61,894 bases of DNA from Desulfovibrionaceae bacterium (GCA_017454105.1 JAFTDR010000289.1:1-61894), one strand, 5' to 3'; shown: positions 7,830 to 17,040, counted from the stretch's first letter. The notes: a model not told the origin generated them from the sequence alone. Numbers and translations are program-made.

Positions 7830-8000
7830 TTAAACTATATTTTTAGACTGTCTGAAAAGGCAGTCTTTTTTTGTTTTAGCGAACTTTGGAATTTGGCATG
7901 ATATTGCAAAGTCTTCTTGCAATTTTTTATGAAAAAATTGAATGGCTAGCACTGCGTTTTCGATGTTCGGCGGAACACGGGAAACTATTTCATTCATCAT
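7830..8000 (-). CDS. 56-aa hypothetical protein downstream of the XRE gene
   Basis: The ATG at 7998-8000 has AAGGAG eight bases upstream and overlaps the stop of the preceding XRE frame (ATGA). The product (MMNEIVSRVPPNIENAVLAI...) is basic toward its end. Function unknown. Its last codons overlap the terminator at 7845-7872 that serves the opposite strand. Confidence 0.45.
   Translation of the reverse strand: MMNEIVSRVPPNIENAVLAIQFFHKKLQEDFAISCQIPKFAKTKKDCLFRQSKNIV
7845..7872 (+). terminator. Plus-strand intrinsic terminator, end of the predicted antisense RNA
   Basis: AGACTGTCT-GAAA-AGGCAGTCT followed by seven T: a nine-pair stem with one wobble and a GAAA tetraloop. No annotated plus-strand gene ends here, which supports a non-coding transcript. 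Confidence 0.8.
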
Positions 8001-8350
8001 GGGATATTCTCCTTGTTTAAAATTTGAATGATTTGCCTTGCTTCGTCGTCGCTGAGGGTGTCCCATCGACTCGCTAACGCAAGAGCCGCATTAGACACCG
8101 GTGTTGCATCTCCCTTGAGATCAAGCTCGACGCGCCCACGCTCCTTATTTGCTCACGTTTCCACCTCCTCTGGTGATACGCTCAAAAACTCTGCAATTTT
8201 ATGCAATTTTTCGCCTTGCGGAGGATTACGACGTCCTCTCTCTATGTCCGAAATATACACTACGGATACGCCAAGCAAGTTGGCTAAGTCCTTCATGGAT
8301 TTGTTTAGTCCTTCACGCAGCTTGCGTATTGTTGGACCGAATGTTGGCAT
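7997..8350 (-). pseudogene. XRE-family repressor split by an in-frame TGA
   Basis: The ATG at 8350 follows CTGGAGGAGCC. Codons 1-65 give a helix-turn-helix domain (KDLANLLGVSVVYISDIERG) typical of phage or mobile-element repressors. A TGA at 8155-8153 then interrupts. The same frame continues for 51 codons (NKERGRVELDLKGDATPVSN, then ...LSDDEARQIIQILNKENIP) and stops in a four-base overlap with the next gene. That second part is the normal C-terminal region of such 115-120-aa repressors, and a CGA-to-TGA transition explains the break. The 65-aa N-terminal piece might still bind DNA. Confidence 0.75.
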
Positions 8351-8502
8351 GGCTCCTCCAGGTTGATGGTTGCCGGAAAAGCAATTTAGCTGGCTTGTTA
8401 AAAAGACGTCAGCCTGCAAAACTTAACCTTCCCGCCACAGGCAAAGGGTATTGCGCAGCCTGTCGTGAACATTCCACCCAACTAAACGTGCCCCTCATAG
8501 CA

Positions 8503-8533
8503 TAAAAAAAGCGAGGTATGCGTGCCTCGCTTT
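8503..8533 (-). terminator. Terminator at the end of the phage structural operon
   Basis: On the minus strand AAAGCGAGG and CCTCGCTTT form a nine-pair stem followed by a T run. It lies 44 bases after the prohead protease stop and marks the left end of the phage late region. Confidence 0.85.
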
Positions 8534-8576
8534 GTGATGGGTGCATCCATCCAAGTCTACTTTTTTCAACAGCTTG

Positions 8577-9578
8577 CTACAAATCAAGCGAAAAGCCATA
8601 TTCAGCCGTTCCCTGCTCCGGTTTTTCAAGGGCACGTTGAGCCAAAGAGATTTTTTCCGGGTTGAACCTCGCTCCGGATAAAGGCAGCGACGTGTAGTCG
8701 AGGTGTTTTGCGCTCTCAAAAAGCACGTGCGCGCGCTTGAAATCCCCTTCAAGCATGGCGTGTTGTACATCTTCGGGGATAAAAAAGGGCAGGTCTTCCG
8801 CCAAAAGCCGTATCGTGCCTTCCAGCGTGCTTTTCGTTTTTTCCAGGTCATCCTTGAGCCTTGCCGACTCCATCACAGCCTCTGTGAGCTTTTGCTGCAG
8901 GTCGGTTTTTTCGCCTGCTATTCTGAAGTATCGATCCTCGCTTTCAAAAACAGCCTCTTCGAGCTCCGGGATCCTGCTGAGCTCCCCCATCTTCCATCCC
9001 GCCACAAGCTGCTCCGCTTTTTTGTCGTCGCCAACAACAGCCGCGACACTCTCAAGGAGCATATCTCCTTGTGCCGATTCGAGCACATATCCCCTGTTTG
9101 CAGAAAAACCAGGGTTCAGCACATAATCAAAGCCCGCAAATCCTGTGAGCTTTGATGCTGTTTTTCGCCCACCGTCAGTCCCAGGGCAAGCCCAGGAAAA
9201 ACCGCCGACCCTTGAGCCATGCAGGCTGGAAACAATCTTTCCTGTCTCTGTGTTCAAAATTTCTTGCGTATGAGTCACTGTACCGTCAGACGCTACGTCA
9301 AATTTCGTTGTCAAGTTTGACGGAATATTGCTGACCATAGCTTTTGTCCCGTCTGGCAGCGTAATCACGTCCACCTCGCCAAGATCCATCTTCCCGCTCA
9401 AGATCCTACGACCGTGCCCGTAGTAGCCAAAAGCTTCCCGCAATCGGATTTTTTCTTTTGTCGGATCAGAGTAGCATATCTCTTGCGCGTTTTCGATGAC
9501 GTACTTTCTATGATTGCCACTGTATTTTCGCCCCTCGTTCAAAAGGGAAAACCTGCATTCAATGGTTTGAGTTGCCAT
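8577..9578 (-). CDS. Prohead core protease, fused to a scaffold-like helical tail
   Basis: 333 aa from the ATG that follows GAGGGGTAAAAAT; it starts five bases after the portal gene ends. The first 170 residues follow the T4 gp21-like protease pattern: FGYYGHGR with a candidate catalytic His, a beta-rich stretch, LNTETGKIVSSL, and GGFSWACPG with a candidate catalytic Ser. Residues about 215-290 are a long charged coiled coil. In this family the protease removes scaffold and trims capsid proteins. Fusion of protease and scaffold segments is common. Catalytic residue assignment is by pattern only. Confidence 0.65.
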   Translation of the reverse strand: MATQTIECRFSLLNEGRKYSGNHRKYVIENAQEICYSDPTKEKIRLREAFGYYGHGRRILSGKMDLGEVDVITLPDGTKAMVSNIPSNLTTKFDVASDGTVTHTQEILNTETGKIVSSLHGSRVGGFSWACPGTDGGRKTASKLTGFAGFDYVLNPGFSANRGYVLESAQGDMLLESVAAVVGDDKKAEQLVAGWKMGELSRIPELEEAVFESEDRYFRIAGEKTDLQQKLTEAVMESARLKDDLEKTKSTLEGTIRLLAEDLPFFIPEDVQHAMLEGDFKRAHVLFESAKHLDYTSLPLSGARFNPEKISLAQRALEKPEQGTAEYGFSLDL

Positions 9579-9582
9579 ATTT

Positions 9583-11298
9583 TTACCCCTCTTTTTCCGC
9601 TTCATCTCCAAACGCATCGCTTTCTGGCACGTGTTGAGATGTGCTATCCTGCGCCGTATCATTTGCTGCTTTTTCTGCTTCCTTTGCCTTCTTTTCTGGG
9701 AAGACCTTCTCAAAGACCTCGTCGTCCAGGCGCATCATCGTCCAAATCGTATGCGCGAATTCTCGCTTATCGATGATCGCAAATTCCTGGTCAAGCGTTG
9801 CAAAAGAGCTGATAATACCTTGCACTACCCCGATTTTGGCTTCAAGGGTATTTTGCTCTTCTCGTTCAATGGCGCTGGAAATGCTGTTGAATTTGATAGC
9901 CCACGGGCGTTCTTCCGGTGTAAAAATCTTGCCGTATTTGTACGCTACGTGAATCTCGCAGAGCCGCTCAATGCCGCTCGCAATGGCTTTTCTGAGCATA
10001 TTTGCTTTTGTACCGGCTAGCACTGACATACGGAAAAAGCCACCGTCACCAAGCCCGCCGGAAAGAAGATCGCCAAAGCCAAGCAAAGACGGATCCACGC
10101 CAAGGGCACCGCCAAGGCGTTTAATATGAAAAAGAACGTCTTCAAGCCCGTTGATATCCGGCGTTCCCTGCACGGCATCAACTTGTACCCCGCCATGATC
10201 ACCATAAATCGGGAAAAGATGGTTCACGACGGTCTGGACAGTGCCTGAGAGGTATGATTGTTGCTGCACCTCATCGCTGGCATTGGTTACACGTTCGGCA
10301 ATCATATCAAGATATCGGGCTGCACGCTCTGGATCAAGCTTGCCGGTAGACACCCCCACAAGCCTCTCAAGCCGTGCAGCATTTCTTCTGCTCATTTTGA
10401 GAGACATAATGGCCTCAAGAAGATCCAGCCATGGCCCAAATGCCGTTGCAATAAGGCTTGTCCCGTATTCCTGCGACTCTACTAAACCCTCGACAGCATA
10501 ATCGTCCACGGAAAGGTCAACGGGAATCCCTGTGACGGTGACCGGCTCCAGATTCTCGAAGTCTTCCCATTCGGGGATTTCAAAGCCGACGAAAAACCAT
10601 GGGGGGAGCAGCTGTACTTGGCGTCCGTGGCTGTTTGCACCTTGGTATGTCGATGTATAGCCGGCAAGTCTCCCGCCTTTCTCGAATTTCTGTATAAAGC
10701 GAGGGTGTGTGTGGTACTCACACCGCACATTTGTAATTCCTTGCCCCGGCTCCCCATAGACTCTGGCAAAGCAAGAACCATATACGGCTGCCTTTCTCGC
10801 CCACTCATTCAAATCACGGTCGATGATAGGCATGAGAACAGCTCGGAGTTCCTCGACAATTTTATTGTCAGTGCCGTCGACGCTGTTGATATACACGGCG
10901 TCTGTGTCATCGCTTTTGGCAGAAAGCGCGTTTGAAATATGCATTTTTAACGCGCTGTCGATAGTCGGATCTTTCGCCATCTGGCGTAGAATGGCGTACC
11001 TTGCTGCTCTATCCTGCGGCAATACGTGCTTTAATGGCACAAAATCGCCACCACGAGCTCCACCAAAGGCGGATTGCTCGGCTTTCTGGTTTTCAACGGT
11101 TACACCAACACGTCCAGCTGCAAAATACGCTGCCCCTGTAGCGGGAAGCCCTACCATCAACGACTCTCTCTGATCCACCATCTCCCAGCCAGGGAAAATG
11201 CCAGTCAGAGCGTTCCCCTTGCTCGTATCGGCATACGCAAGGGGAGGTGCGTCAAAGAGGGTGTTTTTCTGCGTCTTTGATTGCCTTTTCTCTTTCAT
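9583..11298 (-). CDS. Portal protein
   Basis: 571 aa from the ATG nine bases after AGGGG; a TTG 27 bases upstream is an alternative. Features of a myovirus (T4 gp20-like) portal are visible: an N-terminal stretch with DRAARYAILRQMAKDPTIDSAL-type helices, the RVYGEPGQGI and HPRFIQKFEKGG strands, a long central helical region (ERAARYLDMIAERV) and the QGTPDINGLEDVLFHIKRLG segment before LGVDPSLLGFGD. The portal forms the dodecameric ring for DNA packaging and tail joining. It sits directly upstream of the protease but far from terminase and capsid, which lie 36-46 kb away. Confidence 0.8.
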   Translation of the reverse strand: MKEKRQSKTQKNTLFDAPPLAYADTSKGNALTGIFPGWEMVDQRESLMVGLPATGAAYFAAGRVGVTVENQKAEQSAFGGARGGDFVPLKHVLPQDRAARYAILRQMAKDPTIDSALKMHISNALSAKSDDTDAVYINSVDGTDNKIVEELRAVLMPIIDRDLNEWARKAAVYGSCFARVYGEPGQGITNVRCEYHTHPRFIQKFEKGGRLAGYTSTYQGANSHGRQVQLLPPWFFVGFEIPEWEDFENLEPVTVTGIPVDLSVDDYAVEGLVESQEYGTSLIATAFGPWLDLLEAIMSLKMSRRNAARLERLVGVSTGKLDPERAARYLDMIAERVTNASDEVQQQSYLSGTVQTVVNHLFPIYGDHGGVQVDAVQGTPDINGLEDVLFHIKRLGGALGVDPSLLGFGDLLSGGLGDGGFFRMSVLAGTKANMLRKAIASGIERLCEIHVAYKYGKIFTPEERPWAIKFNSISSAIEREEQNTLEAKIGVVQGIISSFATLDQEFAIIDKREFAHTIWTMMRLDDEVFEKVFPEKKAKEAEKAANDTAQDSTSQHVPESDAFGDEAEKEG

Positions 11299-11309
11299 AG
11301 ACGGCGCCC

Positions 11310-13010
11310 CTATGACAGGATCCAATCCTCATGTATCTCAACCCACTTCTTGAATGGCGGCTTCAGCTTAGCAAGATTCGGCTCTATTTCTTTATATGTC
11401 ATCTCTAATGTGCGCAAGAAAGAAATCGGTTTTTGATAGTCAAACACACCTTTAACGAGTTGTTCGTAAAGAGAGCCGCTTCCTTTCGGTTTTGCTCCAA
11501 ATATTTTGACAAAGAGACCTTTCAACTCAGATATTTCGGAAATTCCAAACATATCAATCAGCAAACTATGCAGATCCTTCTCATTCCCCGCGGATTCAGT
11601 GATTGAGCTCTTATTTTTTTTGTTTATTGCGCTTTCAATTAACTTATGCAGGTGTTGGACAGGATCGGGCGGAGGGACAAGACTTCCCATGTCCTCAGGG
11701 AACCTTCGAGCTGTTCCCGTATAGGTGCTTATGACAGACGTGACCTGGTTTATTGTGCATTTTTCAAGCAACAAGAACAAATCACGAGTTACGGCGTCTT
11801 TTCGTAAATCGTTGAGGACTGAGCGATATGAACGTTCTTCCCCGTTTGTCATCGAAGAAAGAAGATCTCCTTCTGCCCTGTTCAGGAAGCTTTCAATACT
11901 CACCTTCCCGTTTTCTTTTTGTTTTTTGTACTCTGTGCAGAGCTGAATGGCATTCTTGAGTTTCTGTGAAATATCCCACTTTTTGCCTGATGTTTTCAGG
12001 AATGCAAGATTGCTCAGTGATTTATCGATTTTCCCAATAATACCCTTAGGCGCTTGGGAAAGAATATCGTAGTCGTCTATGCACGTTCCCCTAAGAACGG
12101 CTTCTATCAGCATCTTCCCTTGTTGTGTGAGACTTTTCTTGTCCTTGCTCAGGTAGATCGCGACCTTGCTTTCTTCAATAACACCGTCGTCTTTGAGAGA
12201 ATTGATAAAAGGAGCTGACTTGGGGCTATCTAAAAATGACCGGATTGTCGGAAAATCGCCTGATCCCAGAGCCTCGTTGATGATATCGAAGGTTCCCCGG
12301 GAAATAAATTTCGCACGAGAAATGCCGTCTGCCACCTCGTCCATACCTTGCGTAAACGACTGGTTGTAGTGGCGCGACATCTTAGCCATGTCATTGTCGT
12401 CAAACGACGTGTTTACCACGCGCACAAGAATAGGGCGTTTGAAGACTGCAATATCCCCTTTGTTCAAGCCAAACTTCTCGGCATTATCCTGCAGACAGGT
12501 TTTGTATGCTTCCGCCTTGTCCGGATGTTCCTGATAAACAAGAGTCAACGACATCGTGCGTGAGTTACCGCCGAGAACAACCCCACTGTCAGTCACCACC
12601 GGAGGGCCATTGACAGAGTCAGGATTGTCGGTAATCAAAAATTGCGGGTTCAGCATGGACGCATTGCGCACGACCTTAAGAGCCTCATTTTCATCCTGCT
12701 CATAATGGCGTTCTTGCACACCCTCAGGATAGAGCTCGTTAATCTTGAAATTCGTGCCACCAACGTGTGTATGAGAGGCAATCACATCTGACACCTCCCA
12801 AACTTCGTATCGGCCTGCATCGGAGCTCCCCGGGTAATATATACTTGTTTCTATGCCCTTGGCTTTCTTTTTGTCGTCTTCGATCTCAACGTGCAGGGGA
12901 GCGTTGTTGATATCGTCTTCAGGTATGAACATCGTAAAAACAGCCCGCAACCCATCAAAGGTTTTAGCTCTGTTTATCATGCCAAACGGGATTTTCAATA
13001 AGGATAACAC
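11310..13010 (-). CDS. Probable internal virion protein with ddrB/ParB-like domain
   Basis: 566 aa; GTG start after AAAGGA. Residues about 80-160 match the ddrB-ParB domain found in polyvalent phage and plasmid proteins: NELYPEGVQERHYEQDEN, then NGPPVVTDSGVVLGGNSRTM. This domain occurs in antirestriction proteins such as P1 DdrB/DarB-type polypeptides that enter the cell with the DNA. The N-terminus (MINRAKTFDGLRAVFTMFIP) shares an A-x-[TS]-F pattern with neighbouring genes. The remainder is helical and unrecognised. It is the last gene before the portal. Confidence 0.65.
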   Translation of the reverse strand: MLSLLKIPFGMINRAKTFDGLRAVFTMFIPEDDINNAPLHVEIEDDKKKAKGIETSIYYPGSSDAGRYEVWEVSDVIASHTHVGGTNFKINELYPEGVQERHYEQDENEALKVVRNASMLNPQFLITDNPDSVNGPPVVTDSGVVLGGNSRTMSLTLVYQEHPDKAEAYKTCLQDNAEKFGLNKGDIAVFKRPILVRVVNTSFDDNDMAKMSRHYNQSFTQGMDEVADGISRAKFISRGTFDIINEALGSGDFPTIRSFLDSPKSAPFINSLKDDGVIEESKVAIYLSKDKKSLTQQGKMLIEAVLRGTCIDDYDILSQAPKGIIGKIDKSLSNLAFLKTSGKKWDISQKLKNAIQLCTEYKKQKENGKVSIESFLNRAEGDLLSSMTNGEERSYRSVLNDLRKDAVTRDLFLLLEKCTINQVTSVISTYTGTARRFPEDMGSLVPPPDPVQHLHKLIESAINKKNKSSITESAGNEKDLHSLLIDMFGISEISELKGLFVKIFGAKPKGSGSLYEQLVKGVFDYQKPISFLRTLEMTYKEIEPNLAKLKPPFKKWVEIHEDWILS

Positions 13011-13044
13011 GGCAAAATCCTTTAGTGCTTCAATGCCTGCAACG

Positions 13045-13404
13045 TTACTTAGTTATACCATACCTTACTTTGTACTCTTCCTTAAGATCGTCGCCATTCG
13101 CTATTATATAATTTGCAATAGCCTTATGCAGCGGTGAAAGATCGGGAAACCCCATTTCAATGGTTACCTGTTCGCAAATATCAATGAATTTCTCTCTTGC
13201 CTCATGATTGAATTCACCATTCATGAGGCGATCATAAAGTGTGGCCTCTTTTTTAACTGCCGATTTTTCTACGATTTCGATTTTCCCCACAACATCCCGT
13301 ATGAATGCACGCTTTATTTCAAAGTTTGTCGATTCTTCAGCTTTTTCAATGCTTTCATCGATAGATTGAAGCATCTCTTGCCTTTCCTTAGGCGATATTT
13401 CCAT
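13045..13404 (-). CDS. Small helical protein of the internal-protein block
   Basis: 119 aa from the ATG after AGAGGAGACAGGGAGGC, overlapping the end of the upstream gene by 17 bases. The N-terminus (SPKERQEMLQSIDESIEKAE) closely resembles that of the upstream 307-aa protein, and TLYDRLMNGEF recurs as TLYDRLVAGEF in the 152-aa protein at 18683. It therefore looks like a shared module. Function unknown; it is probably packaged or serves as a partner of the adjacent large proteins. Confidence 0.5.
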   Translation of the reverse strand: MEISPKERQEMLQSIDESIEKAEESTNFEIKRAFIRDVVGKIEIVEKSAVKKEATLYDRLMNGEFNHEAREKFIDICEQVTIEMGFPDLSPLHKAIANYIIANGDDLKEEYKVRYGITK

Positions 13405-14311
13405 GCCTCCCTGTCTCCTCTCTGTCTTTAAAACGTAGATCCCTAAATTTATCGTGACTGATAACCTCATAGCCCAAGGATGCAAATTTATCAATGAACG
13501 TTTGCCTTGGCGCTATTTTTTCAATGTATTCATCGAATACCATATAGGTGAACATATCGCCTTTTTTAAAAAGAACGACATTCCCTAGATAGGTAATGTC
13601 AGGCACGTGCTCTTTTACTGACCAATATGCATCTGTCGCACGGAGATGCGCAAGTTGCTTATCATTGGTAGCCATATTGATCTTATCCCTAACACGCCAG
13701 TTAATTTCGGATATTCTTTCTTGCTCCTTACGTTCAAATTCTCGTTGAATCTTGTTCAAGCGACTACTCGCTACATGCTCAGCCATATCACGGTATACAA
13801 GCTGCATTGCTGTTTGCTTCCCGTAGGGCTGTACATTGCCAGTTCCGTCATCAACATAGAAGATATGGACAATTTTTCTACCACTCCCGGCAGAAATCAG
13901 AGCGCTGTCCCAATCAGATACAGTCGCTGAAACAAGCCCTTCTTCCCTTGCGTCGTATCTCTCACCCTCCATACTGCGCCATTCGTACCTCACAATCTTT
14001 GGCGTTCTATTGTATTTTTTGGCCTGGTAGACATTAACAGCGTGCTGTAAGCGTGCTACCGAAGATTTTGCAAATCGCTCGCGTAAGCCCTCGTCTTCAA
14101 GAAGTTCGAGCAACTTCTTGCGCTGATCCGCCTCTTCACGTTTTGCAAAATCCCCGTTTTTGGGCACGCCTGCTTCGAACACGGTGATACCATCTACGAT
14201 CTTTCGTATCAATACACGCTTTGTCTCAAAGTCTGTTGCATCTTCGGCCTTTGCGATACTCCCCTTGATGGACTGAAGTATCGCCTGCCTTTCCTTGAGC
14301 GAAAGAGCCAT
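13388..14311 (-). CDS. Hypothetical protein of the internal-protein block
   Basis: 307 aa; ATG after GGAGTAAG. Residues 1-45 carry the shared N-terminal signal (LKERQAILQSIKGSIAKAED, then DFETKRVLIRKIV). The middle has beta-rich stretches (GRKIVHIFYVDDGTGN) and a long charged helix. I do not recognise a catalytic motif. Position and N-terminus place it with the putative injected proteins. Confidence 0.5.
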   Translation of the reverse strand: MALSLKERQAILQSIKGSIAKAEDATDFETKRVLIRKIVDGITVFEAGVPKNGDFAKREEADQRKKLLELLEDEGLRERFAKSSVARLQHAVNVYQAKKYNRTPKIVRYEWRSMEGERYDAREEGLVSATVSDWDSALISAGSGRKIVHIFYVDDGTGNVQPYGKQTAMQLVYRDMAEHVASSRLNKIQREFERKEQERISEINWRVRDKINMATNDKQLAHLRATDAYWSVKEHVPDITYLGNVVLFKKGDMFTYMVFDEYIEKIAPRQTFIDKFASLGYEVISHDKFRDLRFKDREETGRHGNIA

Positions 14312-14312
14312 C

Positions 14313-16637
14313 TTACTCCATCCTGCGTAACCACTGTTTTGCCAATTCTATTATGTGATCCCCTACTTGATTGAACTTTCCGTTCATCTCTTCGGCGCGG
14401 CCGTCCTTTTCTGCCTGCTCGTGAGCCTCATTCATACGCTTTTCCGCCAAAACGATGTCATAGTCGTACTTGCCGGCCAGTATGTCGTTGAGGGTAACGA
14501 CATACGGCAAGTCCTGCTTGACCCCTGAGCCGTTTTGATCTATATCTATATTCGTGGTGGAAGAGGTATTTTCGCCAGAGTTTTCAACCCCAGGAGTTTG
14601 ACCTATGTCATTGCCTCTTATTCCGTTCACGCTGCCCGATGGGACTGTGGTTTCGTTGCCGACGGAGTTTTCATTCCCTGATGACGACAATCCGTCATCG
14701 TTTGTTGTCCGTCGGTTTCTTGAGTATAACGACGTGCCGTATGTGGATACGGCTGAGGGATACATTTTCAGAATGGAAGCCAACGCCTCTTCGGCCTTGT
14801 CAAGAACCATGAGCATTGAAGACGTAAGGCTTGTCCCGCCTGACAACGGTTTTCTTATGGTCTCAATCATGTTCGACAGCTCGGTGATTCCTATGCCTGA
14901 AGCGTTGGGGCTGGTCTCTGCATCAGCCGCAGCATAGAGTTTTTCGCTGATCATTTCGAGTTTCGCAAGAATGTCTCGCACACGCCTTCTTTCACCCCTG
15001 CCAAAACGTGTTTTTTTGTCTTCCACAAGAGGCTGGATTGTCCGTGTCGCCTCATACAAAGCATGCCCAGGCCCATGGTTTTTCATCTGATTCATGGCGT
15101 CGGTCAAAAGCTGCAGCTCAACAACGACGTGCTTCTTTTGACCATCTTCATCGACTGTCTCGTGCGAAAAATTCATGAGCACGTCTTTGTACCCACCGCC
15201 TGCGGGCACAAAATAGCGGTCTTTTACCTTTTCAAGTTTCCACCCCTGACTTTGCAGAGTAGCAATCACAGATGGCACAGCCGCCTTGATTGCTGCCTTC
15301 CCCCCACGATAAATAATCGATGCGCCGACGACATCAATCAAGGCTGAGAAATTGCCGTCATTTTCATACATCGTCTTTTCAAGCGCACGCTCCCGCCCCT
15401 TGACTCCAATTCCCGGCCTTGCCGACAAAGTGCCATTGGATTTTTCCGCTGCACTCCGTACGGCATCCAAAAACCGATCCTTCACTCCCAGATTCAACTT
15501 GTAGATCTCTTCGAGAGTCGCACCTTCAGGCTGCTCTACCTTGTGCTTTTCTGGAACAAGGGAAGCAGGAACCACAGCGTCCTCGCCAGGATAAGACAGG
15601 CCTTCTTGCCTCCATTGAGCAAGGAGCTCTTCGGCAGAAATATACGGCGTGCGCCACGATTGCTCGGCGACCTCGATAGCCCTTTTGATTTCTGCAGAGC
15701 TAAAATTGAAGCCTTGCGCGTTCAGACCACTGGCAACATTGTCGAATTTCAGAGCGTTTTCAAGCTGACGCAAAAAAGAGTCGACTATGTTTTTCGCTTC
15801 TATCCCCTCTTGCGCAACCCGTGCATGTATCTCTTCGCCGTCTAAGTTCAAGGTAAAACGTGATTGCCTATAGCCAGTTATCGTCGCGATCCTATGAATG
15901 CCGATGCCGTTAGTCCATTCTTTACGTAGGAACAAATCATTCTCGCTGGGTCTCCCATGAACATACGTCCATCCTTGGGGCTCCAGGATATCGACTATTT
16001 CCTGCTTCCTTATGAAGTACGTGTCGTATCTCTTGACATCACCTTCCGCCCACCCTTTGGAAACACGGCTTATATCAACGGAACCACTCGTATTTTGCGC
16101 TCCCACAGACGGATCATTGCTCACATCCTCGACATAGCCGCGATTCTTTTCATAATCCATGGCGGCAGATTTTGCCTCAGCGATGCTTTCAAAAGCATAC
16201 TTTTCTATTTGGACTAAGTCGGGATAATCTGCAAACCTGCGCAGTTCTTTCTTGAACTGGTTAATGTTAACCCATCCGTGGTCTCTTTTGAAAACAAGCT
16301 TATTCCCTATCTCATCTGTCATTTCGACATGGTAGCCGCCAAGATTGACAGTTTCGTTTTGGCCAGTGACTTGATACTCATATACATGATTACGCTCCTT
16401 ATACCGCCTTGCAGTAGGATTGCGCATAAAGAAACGGGCTGAGCCAGAGGCTTCTTTGCTGCCCCCCACCGTCGCAGTATCCAGCGCGTTGCCATCATTG
16501 TCCTTGTAATCAGGGGACATTTCCTTAGGGAAAAGGCGCTTGAAAATTGAGAGAATCTGCTGAAACGAGGTTGCAGAACGTATCTCCTGTTTAAGCCCTG
16601 CAGGCAACGACGTTTTTTTTACAATGGCATCACTCAT
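14313..16637 (-). CDS. Large internal protein with RelA/SpoT-like synthetase domain
   Basis: 774 aa from ATG AGT GAT (16637), which follows GAGGACGAAACAC; longer in-frame starts lie inside the upstream gene. N-terminus: GLKQEIRSATSFQQILSIFK, the shared signal. Residues about 400-540 resemble a RelA/SpoT nucleotidyltransferase: a DVVGASIIYRGG strand, GGGYKDVLMNFS and VVVELQLLTDAM, matching the 'D..GaRi', 'GY.s.h' and 'EiQ..T' landmarks. The final 60 residues (TLNDILAGKYD...) are a module shared with the 745-aa protein at 19141. Small alarmone synthetases of phages can be toxic or defensive. Activity is an inference; key residues need checking. Confidence 0.6.
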   Translation of the reverse strand: MSDAIVKKTSLPAGLKQEIRSATSFQQILSIFKRLFPKEMSPDYKDNDGNALDTATVGGSKEASGSARFFMRNPTARRYKERNHVYEYQVTGQNETVNLGGYHVEMTDEIGNKLVFKRDHGWVNINQFKKELRRFADYPDLVQIEKYAFESIAEAKSAAMDYEKNRGYVEDVSNDPSVGAQNTSGSVDISRVSKGWAEGDVKRYDTYFIRKQEIVDILEPQGWTYVHGRPSENDLFLRKEWTNGIGIHRIATITGYRQSRFTLNLDGEEIHARVAQEGIEAKNIVDSFLRQLENALKFDNVASGLNAQGFNFSSAEIKRAIEVAEQSWRTPYISAEELLAQWRQEGLSYPGEDAVVPASLVPEKHKVEQPEGATLEEIYKLNLGVKDRFLDAVRSAAEKSNGTLSARPGIGVKGRERALEKTMYENDGNFSALIDVVGASIIYRGGKAAIKAAVPSVIATLQSQGWKLEKVKDRYFVPAGGGYKDVLMNFSHETVDEDGQKKHVVVELQLLTDAMNQMKNHGPGHALYEATRTIQPLVEDKKTRFGRGERRRVRDILAKLEMISEKLYAAADAETSPNASGIGITELSNMIETIRKPLSGGTSLTSSMLMVLDKAEEALASILKMYPSAVSTYGTSLYSRNRRTTNDDGLSSSGNENSVGNETTVPSGSVNGIRGNDIGQTPGVENSGENTSSTTNIDIDQNGSGVKQDLPYVVTLNDILAGKYDYDIVLAEKRMNEAHEQAEKDGRAEEMNGKFNQVGDHIIELAKQWLRRME

Positions 16638-17040
16638 GTGTTTCGTCCTCATCGTCGTCAAGGTCTTCGTCATCCCAATTTTCAACGTAGGTTTCTGGGT
16701 CGTATTCAGGTTCCGGCCCATCATAAACCATACCAAACTTCCAGTTGGGTGACACTTCTAAAAGCTGCCGAGGCGTAAACCGCATATTGTTGATTTTTAT
16801 CCCTTGACAATCATACTGGCACTCTAACCATTCTAAGAAAAATTCATAAAGGATATCCCTACAACAACACGCGACTCTAGGTTGTCCCTTAAAAAAACTC
16901 CCCCATGAAGGTGCTTTGAGAACGACAATGGCGACGCCAGCGGTTCCAGGCTGTGGATCCGTTTCGAGCCATTGCTCAAAAGACAAATTGAGGCCACGAC
17001 ATCTTTTTTCTAACCCGACTCTAAACCGAAATTCTTTCAT
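16630..17040 (-). CDS. Small acidic-tailed hypothetical protein
   Basis: 136 aa with a Cys pair (RVACCCRDILYEF), a globular middle and a strongly acidic C-terminus (NWDDEDLDDDEDETHE). It overlaps the start of the large RelA/SpoT-like gene by eight bases, so the two are translationally coupled. It could be a chaperone, immunity partner or DNA-mimic for a neighbour. The family is not recognised. Confidence 0.5.
   Translation of the reverse strand: MKEFRFRVGLEKRCRGLNLSFEQWLETDPQPGTAGVAIVVLKAPSWGSFFKGQPRVACCCRDILYEFFLEWLECQYDCQGIKINNMRFTPRQLLEVSPNWKFGMVYDGPEPEYDPETYVENWDDEDLDDDEDETHE

Larger units (their letters stand above)
7673..7872 (+). ncRNA. Predicted antisense RNA to the 26-aa toxin-like gene
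   Basis: Inferred from a plus-strand promoter-like sequence at 7637-7666 and a strong plus-strand terminator at 7845-7872. The roughly 200-nt RNA would be fully complementary to the peptide's coding region, ribosome site and 5' end. It would act as the antitoxin of a type I system. No expression evidence is available. Confidence 0.45.
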
